Below, one piece after another: positions 1 through 10,972 of a stretch of DNA of 64,000 bases. The DNA is from Pterobdella sp. o SKG-2022 (Eukaryota > Annelida > Clitellata > Hirudinida > Piscicolidae), in assembly GCA_964035795.1 (NCBI GenBank), contig OZ038323.1:10162291-10226290 (forward strand). The letters are read 5' to 3'. The notes beneath the pieces were generated by a model. That model was not told the DNA's origin. It did not search any database and worked only from the letters and a program-made list of their open reading frames with translations. A program made the position numbers and the translations under genes. Every line of letters begins with the position of its first letter. Positions within the stretch are counted from its first letter, which is position 1.

Positions 1-1372
1 GATCAAGACAGTCGCTGGAAGAGCTGAAATAATCAGCTTGAAGAACCGTCTTGGCCGCGTGGTTTTTGAAAGCTTGAAGTTTGCATAAAAGATAGTTTGG
101 CTGCCCGCAAAGGAGAGAATTACAGTAGTCCAATCTGGAAAGATCTAGTGAGATAGAGGGCATTAGCAGTGGAAAAAGGTAAGAATTTGCGTACTTGTTT
201 TATGGCATAGATATGGAAATTGGAAGATTGGATTATTTAAGAAATAAAGTGAGCAAAGTTCAAATTTGAATCTAAGGTGACACCTAAGATTTTGAGCTTG
301 GAAGATATAGGAAGTGTGGTGCCGTCGAGAGTTACCACAGAAGGGAGATTGTATTTTTCTAAAAGACGAGAGCTGCCGACAAACATCACCTCACTCTTAG
401 TAGGGTTTAGTTTCAGTTGGCTTTGGGAAAACCAGGAGTTTAGAGCGGAAAAACGACTGAATAATTTAAGGAGAGTGGGGCTAGGATCTGGGTGAGAGAC
501 TCCGGTGAAAAGAGTGATGTCATCAGCGAACTGGTGAAAAAGCTAGTCGTGCTGTACAATAATGCTACACATGGGTGGTGTATAAAGAGAGAAGAGGATT
601 GGTCCCAGAACGGAACCCTGCGGCACGCTTGAGTTGAGTGATGTAAGAGAAGAAAAGAAATTGTCCATTTTAACGAACTAAGAACGTTGAGAGAGGTAAG
701 AGCGAAACCAAGTAAAAGCGAGGTCAGAAATATTGAATGTCTATTCAGAATATCAATTAAGATATTGTGATCGAGAGTGTCAAAAGCAGCAGAAAAGTCT
801 AGCGAAACCAAAACGGCCGCATGTCCAGTAGCGCAGATGTTGCGAAGACTGTCAGTGATGCGTAAGAGTGTGGTTTCTGTTGAGTGGTGCTTGCGATATG
901 CTGATTGGAAAGGATTAAAATTAGGAGATGATGAAACGTGAGAAGTTATTCTGGAATGAACGAGTCTTTCGATAATTTTTGAAATGGTGCTCAAGTTACA
1001 AATAGGGCGGTAGTTCGAAGGAATGGTAGAGTCCAAATTGCCTTTCTTAAGCAAAGGGAGAACTTGTGCTGTTTTAAAAGAGGCGGGGAATATTGCTTGT
1101 GAAAAAGACAAGTTGGTAAGTTTGGAAATTATTGGAGCAAAGAAATGAGAAAAGCGTTTTAAAGTGAATGTGGGGATTAATTCTAATGAAGAAGATTTGT
1201 TGGGTAAAGAGCGAATTGTCCTACTCACTTCTTCAATACTGACAAATGAAAGATAAGTGAGTGGTGTTTGATTGTCTGGTAGACTAGGGTCTGTGAAGCG
1301 CAAAATGGACGTTGGCAAAGATTTGTGAATAAGAGCGATTTTCTCTTTAAAAAAGCTACTAAAGGTATTCAC
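1..1372 (-). mobile_element. Degraded LINE (jockey/CR1/L2-like) reverse transcriptase fragment, cut by window edge
   Basis: Read on the minus strand, this stretch encodes a non-LTR retrotransposon reverse transcriptase. Visible RT motifs are NYRPICNLSTISKIIERL, the FQSAYRKHHSTET block, LDFSAAFDTLDH (motif A), VPQGSVLGPILFSLY (motif B) and FADDITLF (the catalytic xADD box). An open frame runs from 1372 down to 440, but motif B and the FADD box sit in a different frame, so a frameshift lies near 650-700. An in-frame TAG lies near 545. Similarity ends abruptly near 1372 where AT-rich DNA begins, which fits 5' truncation. The 3' end runs off the window. Clade placement within jockey/CR1/L2 is by recall of motif style and is uncertain. 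It is a dead copy. Confidence 0.88.
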
Positions 1373-3217
1373 AAGATTGTAATAATATTATTGTAATAAT
1401 ATAAAAAAATATGTATGAATCACATTTTAATAACTTTCATATAGTCTCAATGTAGTTAAATTAACTATTTATTAAATCAATAAAACTCAGTTTTAAATTA
1501 AAAAATATTTCTAACAATATTTTTATGCTGAAACAAGCCAAAAAATTTTATTATCAACAATTTTAAAACTTCTCAAAACTTCAAAACACAACGGTTTATC
1601 TGACAAAAATCTATTAATCAAAATAATAGCTGAAACTTCCAGCACCATCACGACTCATCGCTCACTTTGTATATTAAACGTACACATCCCAGTATGTCTT
1701 GACACTTTAGTAAGACAGCTGATCTCTGGAGTTAAGACAGATGTGGTTTGCTTTAATAATAATGACACAGATTGAAAGGATTTAATGGAGTTTAGCCTAT
1801 AAATGTGATAGTACTGAGAAGATCTAAGTAGTTTTAGGCTGTTATGAGTTGTTGTATTTGATTGGGGTTTGATTTAAGCTTTTTTTTAATTATTCCATGA
1901 TAAAATAAATTGAATAAATATCGGATGAAACAAAATAAATTTTCTATTTTTCTCGACTTTTTAAAAAATTTTATAAAAATTTAAGTTTTTATCAGAATAA
2001 AAAATAAAATCAAACTAAAAAATTTTTTTTAAAATGTCAAACTTTTTTCACCATTTTTCTTACATTTAACTTCAAACCAACGAGCTTCCAAACACAAGAT
2101 TAGAGACTGAATGATATAAACTCATACAATTGCACACTTGATTACAACAAAAAAGCATTGAGACATAAAGAGAGCTAATGGTTTTAATGAATAGTTATTT
2201 AACATTCAATGTTGTCATGGGGTATTCGATCGAAGATCGATAGATGGATATATGCAACCAAATAATAAAAACATAAAAAATTGGCAAAAATGAAAAAGTT
2301 GATCAGAAGTAATAGATGAATATTATTCTTAAAAAATAAATTATACAATAATAATAAACAATATAAAAATAATAAAAAATAGAAATCATAATGATATCAA
2401 TAATAAGAATATAAATAATAATAATAATAATAATGATAATAAAAACAACAATAATAAAAATAACAACAAAAATTATAATAAATGTAACACAAGGTGGAAT
2501 ATATGGCCGATAGATGCCAAGACTTGAACATCTGTCCCATTCATAGCTTTGAAAAACCGCTCATAAAGTTCCATTCAATATAGATTTTTATATACAGCTT
2601 ATATTAGTTCTATATTTTAAAGATTTCTTCAATGTGTATTACTGCATAGATTGACTGAGATTTACACTGGTGTATGTAAGGTAACTCAATAGCGTTGTGT
2701 TTTATAGGTTTGTGTGTGTGTTGCATGGTAGGGTTGAGGTTTATTACTAATTGTTATGGTTCTATAGAAGATTCAATGGTCGTTCATTATATAAGTTTTC
2801 TACATATGAATTTAAAATTAAAAGCGGGTATTTCGTTATGGCTTTTGTGGGAACATGTGAATTGATTTTGAAGTTATTTCTCGTGAAGTTTAATGAAACA
2901 TTCTTCAACATTCCATAACTTTAAAATTAATTTAATTATTAATATTTTAAAAGTTTTTTATTTGCTGAAAAAATTTTGGGTTTTATTGAAACTTATATCC
3001 TTTTATCATACAATTTAAGCTACAACTCCTTCAGAAACCTATAGCTTCTACAGACTTCCAACATAAAATCTTAACGACATAACATTGAATAACGCCAATC
3101 AACTAACCACTAAAAAAACCTCCATACAACTAAATGAGACATTAAAAACAGCAGAGACTATAGGTGATAGGTGAAACCGAAGGTGCTAGCAGATACTGAT
3201 TATTGGGGTCTGATACC
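1373..3217. other. AT-rich intergenic region with AAT/AAC triplet runs
   Basis: No coding feature can be supported here. It is strongly A/T biased. Between about 2336 and 2480 it holds an imperfect run of AAT, AAC and TAATAA triplets. Part of the right end is presumably promoter and 5' UTR of the Asn-rich gene at 3218, but I see no convincing TATA box or splice signal to delimit it. Confidence 0.6.
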
Positions 3218-6200
3218 ATGGGTCTAATGGAGAATTTCCACCAGAGATCCAGAAGCGCTCCCGTTGTAGACAAGCCTTTGTTTTACCCATTTCAACAACC
3301 ATTGACCATCCAAGAAGACAATCTCCCAGATAGTTTTAATAACCATTCAAACCATCCTTTGAACATCCCTTCCTTCGCACCGCCTGCCAGTCAACCAAGC
3401 TTTCATGGAGACAAACAGTCTTTTGGCAATAAGTTGAAAAAATTTTTAAGCAAGAATAACAGAGATCCTAAAAAGAATGAAACAAACAAAGCTAGGAGTG
3501 TGGCAGGTTATGAGAATTGTAACAAAAACACCCTGGGTAATAATACAATTAACTTGACTGAAAATAACATTTCCAAAAATGCAAGAATGTTGAAAAATGG
3601 CAATGCTACCATATATGGTAAAAACAAAAAACTAACGATTTACAACTTTCTTAACACATCTTTCAAGAGGAAAACCATCCCAGTTATAAAAGAACAAAAA
3701 AAATCGGTGGAAAAGGAAATTAAAAGTAACAGCCTCAAAAACATTAAAAATAAGTTTCACTCTAGCTCAAAGCCTGAAATTTTTGATGAAAGGGAAAAGA
3801 TCAATTTAAGTAAGATCAACACATCGAGTTACAACAGCATTATCGACACTGTACGGTCAATTAATCATAAAAAAATCCTCTACACCACGAAATACAAAAA
3901 CGACCATAACAACAATAGAGCTGGGATTAACACTACTAATTATGAAGTTGATACAACTACTAAAAATAATAAGACCACTGTTGAAAAGAAATTTAATGGT
4001 GATAATATTGATGGAAACATAGATATAAATAAGACTGAAATGATATTAAATCGAACAAACTATGAAGCTATCGATAAAATAACCAAACACAACCAGCTCA
4101 ACAAATACCTCAATTCTTTCAACAAAACCTCAAACAAAAACCTTGATATGGTAAAGACCAAACAGCATGGCGCTATGAGCACACATAACTTCATATACAA
4201 ATCTAAATCTCAAAACGTTATACTAAATGAAGGGGATATTAAGCATAACTCATTCAAGAATCTTGCTGAGTTGAAGAATAAAAGCACGTTTTTGCATTCA
4301 AGTTTTGAGAACAAAATCGAAAGAGATGCTGAAGATGTATATAACGGTAGAAATACAAGACATTCAAGAAACAGAAAGTTTTTTAAACCTATTGATAATA
4401 ATGATGATAAACATTATTTTAATAATGATATGGTTATTAATATTGATAACATGATCAATGATAACATTTATAATAAAAACAATAACCTCAATAATACAAA
4501 TAATAACCTTGATAATGAGAATAATAATTATGATATTATAACTAATAATACCAACAAAAAAGACAACGCTACTAATCAAAATGATCTTCTAATCCATAAT
4601 AAGGGAGGAATGATACCAAAGGAGATTGACTACAGGAAAGGTAAAGAAAACACTGTTCCGTGGTATGGAAATTTGAAAAACGAAACTGAAAAATATAATT
4701 ATTTAGCTTATGAAAAAATGTATTTAAATTCCAAAAAAAATAAAATTCTCAACAAAAATAATATAACCTTGAATATAATTAATGATAATTATCGAAACAA
4801 CAAAAATAATAACAATAATAAAAATAATTCAAAACCGCCACTAGGGCCTACAAAGGCTAGGCATTTCATATTTGGGAAATTCCACCACATTCATCATCAC
4901 CACCACCATGACAGATCATTGCATAATAAAACAATGACAAGTTTCATGTTAGTTGGATCTAAAAAGAATAATAATAATAATAATGAGAATAATAAATATA
5001 ATAAAAACAATGATAATAACAACAATAAAGGAAATTTCATTAATAAGAATAACAAAAATGATTACATACAAATAATGAAAAATGATGAATTAAATCACAT
5101 CACAAAGAAAAACTCAAAGGATAACTTTCCTATTGACAACAAGATCGTAAATTCCAGAAGTTGGTACGATTTCGAAGGAAACAATTATGAAATGAAGCAA
5201 GGAGGTTATAATAGAAACAGAATTATGGATAAAAATGCCATCAAAAGTCTCCACTCTACTTTTGGGTGCTTCTCCATCAGTAATAAAGACAATGATATGG
5301 AATGCTTTAATAACAATGTTGGCAATGTGTTTGAGAACAAAAAGAGTATGCTTATAAGTAAATCTCTTCATGAGGGAAAAAGAAATTTTGAAAATAAAAA
5401 AAACTGTGACCAAAAAAAGCTTAATAATTTTAGTTTTAAGTTGATGAACATTGAAACTCAAGCCATAAAAACTTCAATCAAAAACACCGTTCATACTTTT
5501 AATGAAAACCAAGAAACCACAACACCAATCCACTCTCGAAACCAAGCATTCAGTGTTGAAGACACCATAACAAAACACAACATCGGTCTAACCAATGATA
5601 CTTTCACAGAAACGCCGAGAAATCTCTACAACGATATAAAAAATGACACTTACACATACGAAAACCCTCTTGCGAACAACACTTATACGCAAAATAAAAC
5701 TTTTACACCCAAAAAGTTGGAAAACAATACATTTACACACAACAACTTCACACACAACAGCTTCACACACAACAGCTCTACACATAACAACACTCCAGAC
5801 ATATATAAAACTCCACTGAACACCTTCCAAGATATTTCTTGGGACACCTTAGTGAGCACGTTCAACCTGGGGAATGTTAAGGCCAACAACACATACCATA
5901 TGACCGGGAAAGTTTACCACAGTATAGTGAAGGCAGCTGTTAAAAGAAAGATGCTGGAAGATTTGAGAGAAGAGAGGAAAATGAAGTGTAGAAGGAGGTT
6001 ATTTGAAGATGATGGTGAGAAGCAAGAGAGTAACATGAGAGAGAGTTTCAATGAACACGATAATGGTATGAGCTCAAATACCTTTGAAAATGTTGACAAT
6101 TTCCAAAGAAACGATTTTAATAAAGAAAGCTCCAAAACCAACCCAAATCTTTCGGTGAGCCCAAAAAAATTACTTAGTTTTGAGACTAGCCAAAGATTCT

Positions 6201-6544
6201 CTGACCACGTGGCTGAAGGAAGTGACGTAATATTGAATGGTCACTCCTCATTTGATGAAGATCAATATATGAGTTTGGGAGTGTTTCCTTTGGCGGCGAA
6301 AATACCTGATCTATTAAAAGTTCCCAACAAAAACAATAATGAAAGTTTTAAAAACAACAATAAAAAAAGTAATAATGATAATAACAACAATAATAACTGC
6401 GAACATGGGTGCTTGAATGGTTGTAATGATGATTGCATCAATAAGAGTTACAAAGACCTTTTAAGGAAGGCATATTCATTCAAAAATGATAATGTACTGA
6501 ACACTGATCTAAGATGGTCTCAAATAAGTGAGAATTATGTATGA
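3218..6544 (+). CDS. Unrecognised Asn-rich protein, single-exon ORF (about 1,108 aa)
   Basis: The frame opens after a TGA at 3197-3199. I take the first ATG, at 3218, which has a strong Kozak context (ACCATGG); the frame then stays open to TGA at 6542-6544. The N-terminus (MENFHQRSRSAPVV, then a Pro/Phe-rich stretch) and the region from about residue 870 (SWDTLVSTFNLGNVKANNTY, then the basic helix VKAAVKRKMLEDLREERK and CRRRLFEDDGEK) look like ordinary protein. Most of the middle is Asn/Lys/Asp-rich low complexity, with a His run near residue 565 and a tandem FTHN-type repeat at about 5645-5790. The tail holds CEHGCLNGCNDDC, a possible metal site. There is no signal peptide or membrane segment. 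No intron is needed, unlike all its neighbours. I do not recognise a family; a regulatory or scaffold role would be guesswork. An AATAAA follows at 6794. Confidence 0.72.
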   Translation: MGLMENFHQRSRSAPVVDKPLFYPFQQPLTIQEDNLPDSFNNHSNHPLNIPSFAPPASQPSFHGDKQSFGNKLKKFLSKNNRDPKKNETNKARSVAGYENCNKNTLGNNTINLTENNISKNARMLKNGNATIYGKNKKLTIYNFLNTSFKRKTIPVIKEQKKSVEKEIKSNSLKNIKNKFHSSSKPEIFDEREKINLSKINTSSYNSIIDTVRSINHKKILYTTKYKNDHNNNRAGINTTNYEVDTTTKNNKTTVEKKFNGDNIDGNIDINKTEMILNRTNYEAIDKITKHNQLNKYLNSFNKTSNKNLDMVKTKQHGAMSTHNFIYKSKSQNVILNEGDIKHNSFKNLAELKNKSTFLHSSFENKIERDAEDVYNGRNTRHSRNRKFFKPIDNNDDKHYFNNDMVINIDNMINDNIYNKNNNLNNTNNNLDNENNNYDIITNNTNKKDNATNQNDLLIHNKGGMIPKEIDYRKGKENTVPWYGNLKNETEKYNYLAYEKMYLNSKKNKILNKNNITLNIINDNYRNNKNNNNNKNNSKPPLGPTKARHFIFGKFHHIHHHHHHDRSLHNKTMTSFMLVGSKKNNNNNNENNKYNKNNDNNNNKGNFINKNNKNDYIQIMKNDELNHITKKNSKDNFPIDNKIVNSRSWYDFEGNNYEMKQGGYNRNRIMDKNAIKSLHSTFGCFSISNKDNDMECFNNNVGNVFENKKSMLISKSLHEGKRNFENKKNCDQKKLNNFSFKLMNIETQAIKTSIKNTVHTFNENQETTTPIHSRNQAFSVEDTITKHNIGLTNDTFTETPRNLYNDIKNDTYTYENPLANNTYTQNKTFTPKKLENNTFTHNNFTHNSFTHNSSTHNNTPDIYKTPLNTFQDISWDTLVSTFNLGNVKANNTYHMTGKVYHSIVKAAVKRKMLEDLREERKMKCRRRLFEDDGEKQESNMRESFNEHDNGMSSNTFENVDNFQRNDFNKESSKTNPNLSVSPKKLLSFETSQRFSDHVAEGSDVILNGHSSFDEDQYMSLGVFPLAAKIPDLLKVPNKNNNESFKNNNKKSNNDNNNNNNCEHGCLNGCNDDCINKSYKDLLRKAYSFKNDNVLNTDLRWSQISENYV
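5645..5790 (+). repeat. Tandem Thr/His/Asn motif repeat inside the Asn-rich ORF
   Basis: Degenerate short repeats encode NNTYT, NKTFTPKK, NNTFTHN, NFTHNS, SFTHNS and STHNNT units one after another. The unit is about 15 bp (ACACACAACAGCTTC and variants), so this is coding minisatellite expansion. Confidence 0.7.
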
Positions 6545-6793
6545 TTTTGTCACGCCGTGGTCTCAACTGCCAAATTTTGTTGTTTAATTGTGTATAATGG
6601 CCATTTCTTGTATTATCTCATAAGTTATTTTGTTATTTTTTTTTATGTGTAAAAAAAAGTTTTATGAATATTTATTACTGGGTTAGGAAACAATTGTATC
6701 CTGAAGGTTATTGTTTTTTATTCATTACGTTTTTCTAAAAAGATTTTTTGAGATTTAATGTAAATTTGAAACTTGAAATTTTATTTTTATCAA

Positions 6794-6799
6794 AATAAA
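6794..6799 (+). promoter_or_regulatory. Poly(A) signal of the Asn-rich gene
   Basis: AATAAA about 250 bp after the stop codon, followed by a GT/T-rich stretch (TGTGACTGTTTGGTG) that could serve as the downstream element. Confidence 0.55.
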
Positions 6800-7105
6800 G
6801 CTCATGTGACTGTTTGGTGAAATGGTTTTTTGTTGATGTATCTAATATTGATAAAATTAAATAATATTTTATATTTTTTTCGTTAAAAATAATAATCAAT
6901 ATTAATTTTAAATTTTATTTAATTTTTAATAAAACTTTTTTTAATAAAACAAACATCAAGTCAGTATTTTTTCAAAAAAAAATTTATAGTGAAGCGCTTT
7001 GAACACTTAAATGTTCAATCGAAATTTAAGTTAAAAGGATTACCTAACAAAGTTGAAAGACTTGCAATTAAATTTTTGAAATTGAATAAAAGATAATTTT
7101 GATAA

Positions 7106-10100
7106 ATGATACCTGAAACGGACAGCGAAGAAGAACTACCTCCAGACTGGAGTGAAAAAGTTACGAAAGATAACAAAATTCTCTACATTAAGTATGCCAA
7201 ATGTTTATAGAAAGTATTTCAATAAAAAACCATACTCAAATAAATAATGGTTCATTAATTTTAAAACTATCAGATAAGTTAAATAAACGTAAATTAATAA
7301 ATAACAGCTTAAAATCGAAACAAAATCAGTTCCACCACCCCCAGTCAGGCCACTTGAAACAATTGGCAAAAGGTATACAAAAATACATTAAAAAGTTCAA
7401 AAATATAACACACTAAACTTTTAATCTTTTTGAACACAGAACTTCCTTATGGCTGGGTGAAGAAGACTTTCACTGGGAATGACATTTACTACAAGTATGT
7501 CACGATAAGTTTTCTATAAAAAATATTGTTTTTTTGAAAAAATATTGAAAAATATAAGATTTATTAAAGAATTCCTATCATACAAATAATGTCAGAAAAA
7601 TTTTTCAATACAGTTTTTTAAAATTTAATTGATTAAATATACTCATAACTCCATTATTGAATATACCATCCACCCTATCTCAGTGCCAGAATGAACAAGA
7701 CCTCGAGGATAGATCCCAGACTAATCTTCCCCATCATAGAACAGTCTGAAGGTTGTCTTTTATCATTACAACATCACATTACAATGTATAATTCATAATA
7801 AACAGTGACCCCTTGAAAAGGGATAGATACTGGCTATAATAAAAGGATTCTGATGTTTCATAGTAATATTTTTTTGTTTGTTTTTTGTCACACAGGAACT
7901 AGTCCTGCAAAAATTAATTTACATTTATATTTTTAAAGGTATTTTTTGCCATCAGGTTTTCAAAAATTTATAAAAATATTCAGGCTGATTTTTGTTTTTT
8001 TAATTCATATATTTGAAGCTAATGAACTATGATTGTTGCATGATTTTTTCCATTCATATTTGGTTTAAACTTTTAACTCAATTTTGTTTGTGTCCCTCAA
8101 AATACACCAGGAAGGACAAGGTTTGATTCAAGTACAACTGCACAACAAGTTAGCTATATTTTTATTTATATTAATCTTTGTGCATCACCATCAGAATATA
8201 AGTAATATACATGAAAATGAACCATTAGTTTATAGAAAAAAATTTCAGCTGAATATAAATCAACTGAGAATACTTTTGCTACCAGGTGTTGCAAGGGATG
8301 GATTTGACAGGCTTCCATGTCATAGTCACTGGAGCCAACTCAGGAATTGGTGTTTAATATTATGATATTCATAATCCCAACTTTTGGTCTATCACTTATC
8401 AGTTAATTTTAATTCTTAGCTTTATTACTTTAAGTACTACATTATATCAAATGATTGATGAAAACAAAGGCTTTGAGACAGCAAGAGCACTGGCAAACAC
8501 TGGGGCTATTGTGGTGATGGCTTGTCGAGACTGTGTCAAAGGTGGTTTTCCATAGGTTCATAGTGAGTTGTAGTTGTAGTAGTATTAGTAATAGCAGTGC
8601 ACAAACATAATCAAGTACATGAATAATACAATTGGACTATCATGAGTTGTGTAGTCATCATCATTATATCAATTCACTAAGGTAAAAAAGCCTTTGACAA
8701 GATAAAGGAAGAGAATGCAGAGGCAAGAATAGTTTTGATGATGATTGATTTGTGTTGTTTGAGCTCCGTCAGAAAGTTCTGTAGGAGTTACATGGACAGT
8801 TTCAAGTTGGTGATCATTTGATAGAAAATTTAGTTGAACTAATCCCCAGTTAAAGACAAACTAATGGTCGATTTTACTACTGAATGTTTATGATGATGTT
8901 ATGCACCCACAACCAAGCGTCGCAGGCATTTAAATATAAGTAACGCAATCGCAGACGTCTGAACGTGTTGGTGGTGAATGCAGGGGTGCTGTGGAGGGAG
9001 TTTGAGGTGACTGTTGATGGCTTCGAAAGCATCTTTCAGGTGTCATATGAAAAAAATATTCATTTTATTTTTATTTGGTTTGTTTATTTATTTATTTCAT
9101 TTATGCTTAATCACACACAACGCAGACAAACTACCTAGGTCATTACTACTTGATATCCCAACTTTCCCAACTCATTCTCAACTCAGCACCCAACACCATC
9201 ATCTTCCTCATCCCTGAGAGCTACAGGTTTTTTATAACTTTTATTTTGCTTTATCATTTTTATTTGATAACTAACTGATGAGTATGAGTAACCCTCACCT
9301 TTATTAATAGTGGTGCCGAAACCATTTTAAAAAGTGTGCTGATGATGCCACTAGTATGGCCTAAACAGCATGAAATTATGCTCAAAAATAATGTAAGATT
9401 TATACAGAAATGATGACAGTGGCATCAACTGCAGTGGAATAACTTAACCAACATCCTCAAAAAGATGGACAGACCTGGATAAGGACAACATCTGTAAAAG
9501 TATGTTGACAACATTGAACAAGAAGGACTTCAACTATTTGATCAGCTACAACACATCCAAGATGGCGCTGGTGTTGCTCTGTGTTAACCTGCACATGCAC
9601 TGGTCTAACAGTGGCGTCAGGTGGAATGGTGTTGTTTGATGGGGCTTGTTACTGTTATGTTGATTATTTCTCTATTAGTGATGTGTGTATTTTGTTAATT
9701 TAGTATTATTTCAATCTAATTAGTTAAACCTCACAAGTATTATTACACTGTCAGAAAATTTTATCTGACTTGTCATAGTATACATTATTTATATTTTAAT
9801 TTTTTTCATTTTTTTTATGCTTTTTTTCTTTTCCCAATCCTCTCCCATCACAACCTCTCAGATGCATAATGGTGCACCCAGGAAACATGGTGAGTTCCAA
9901 CCTGTACAAGGAACCCCTTCACCTGCACCTCCTCTCTCTCATCACCTACCCTTTTGCTAAGTCTCCAGTCAGTGGGTTTGGTGGGTTTAAGGTGTTTGTT
10001 TTTAAAAGCTTCGTTAAAAAATATGACAATGATTTTTGATTGATTTGCAAATGTAATTTAATGCTTCAAAAATTTTGAAAAAATTTTTTCATAAAAATAT

Positions 10101-10563
10101 TCATAAAAATGGCACTCGTTTATGTAGAGTTGATAAAAGTAAATATGTCGATAAATTCCATAACGTCGTGTTGCAGGAGCAAGGAGCTGCCGTGGTTGTT
10201 TTTGCTGCTGTGTCCAAAGAAATGAAGAAGAGAAGTTGGTGCTTTGATGTATTTGCAAGATCTCTTATTTGTGTTTATTTCGATGTTTTAGAAATAGAGT
10301 TTATTCATAAATTTAGTTATTGGTAGTGTTTTGTTTATTAATTTTATGCATTTCATTCACCTTGATTTTGTTTTAATCTCTTTCATTATTATTTCACAAA
10401 TAATTATCATTTGAGTTTTAAAACCCACACAGGTGGTGTTTATCTGAACAACTTCTTGGAAATCCCGATTAAATACAATGAGGATCTCATAGAGAGTCTG
10501 AACATTCTGTCACAACAGTTTGTCAACTCTGCTGTTTCTCTCCAAAAAGACACCATTTCTTAA
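7106..10563 (+). CDS. WWOX: WW domain-containing oxidoreductase (WWOX) orthologue, 14 exons, 402 aa
   Basis: Exons: 7106-7191, 7308-7372, 7440-7494, 7684-7751, 8111-8148, 8286-8349, 8470-8541, 8682-8805, 8955-9039, 9126-9226, 9465-9620, 9862-9967, 10177-10234, 10433-10563; total 1,209 nt, all with GT/AG sites and matching phases. WWOX pairs two WW domains, which bind PPxY partners, with a short-chain dehydrogenase/reductase domain. The N-terminus MIPETDSEEELPPDW matches the family. WW1 is residues 11-44 (ending QFHHPQSG) and WW2 about 51-85 (LPYGW to RIDPRLIF). The SDR has TGANSGIG (about 118-125), NAG (about 200) and the catalytic YNTSK (about 279-283). VHPGNM and GGVYLNN-type blocks (here SGVYLNN) complete it. 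Human WWOX is 414 aa, so this copy is full length. In both WW domains the second Trp is replaced. The gene spans only 3.5 kb. Confidence 0.96.
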
Positions 10564-10774
10564 CTAATATTATATTTTTTTTAATACTCGTGTATTTTTT
10601 TATTAATTTATTTGTTTATGTAGTTTTTGTTGTTTGTACCGATTTGTTAATGTATTGGATTTTCCAAGGTAACCTAGTCTCAGTATTTTTTAGCAAATGT
10701 TTTTAATTTATTTTATTTTTTAGTAAAAAACTTTCATGTTATAGATGTTTGTTTTCATTGTTTAGTAATCAAAA

Positions 10775-10780
10775 AATAAA
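10775..10780 (+). promoter_or_regulatory. Candidate WWOX poly(A) signal
   Basis: AATAAA 212 bp after the WWOX stop and about 190 bp before the CWC27 start. It is the clearest such hexamer in this short intergenic gap (10564-10972), which must therefore hold both the WWOX 3' UTR and the CWC27 promoter. Confidence 0.5.
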
Positions 10781-10972
10781 ATTGGAAGTTTCAAAAAAAT
10801 TAGAAATTGAAAAAAAAAAACAATGAAAATATAAACACTTGAGAGTGCAAATTAAAATTAATCATACAACAAGAATGAAATTTGAGTTAGTTTATCATTA
10901 AATCCTGATTTTTTGGTGTTTGGCGATAATGAAATGAGTTTAAAAGTGATTTTGAATTTAATTTAAATAAAA

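Noticed and set aside
3203..3217. TTG at 3203 as start of the Asn-rich ORF
   Set aside because: Eukaryotic initiation at TTG is unlikely; ATG at 3218 has an ACCATGG context and no earlier in-frame ATG exists.
9405..9464. An in-frame TAA after the WWOX Arg codon, suggesting a pseudogene or reassigned stop codon
   Set aside because: Using the acceptor CTCAAAAAG|A at 9465 instead of TACAG at 9411 removes the stop and gives RWTDLDKDN, which matches the family. The gene is intact and the standard code applies.
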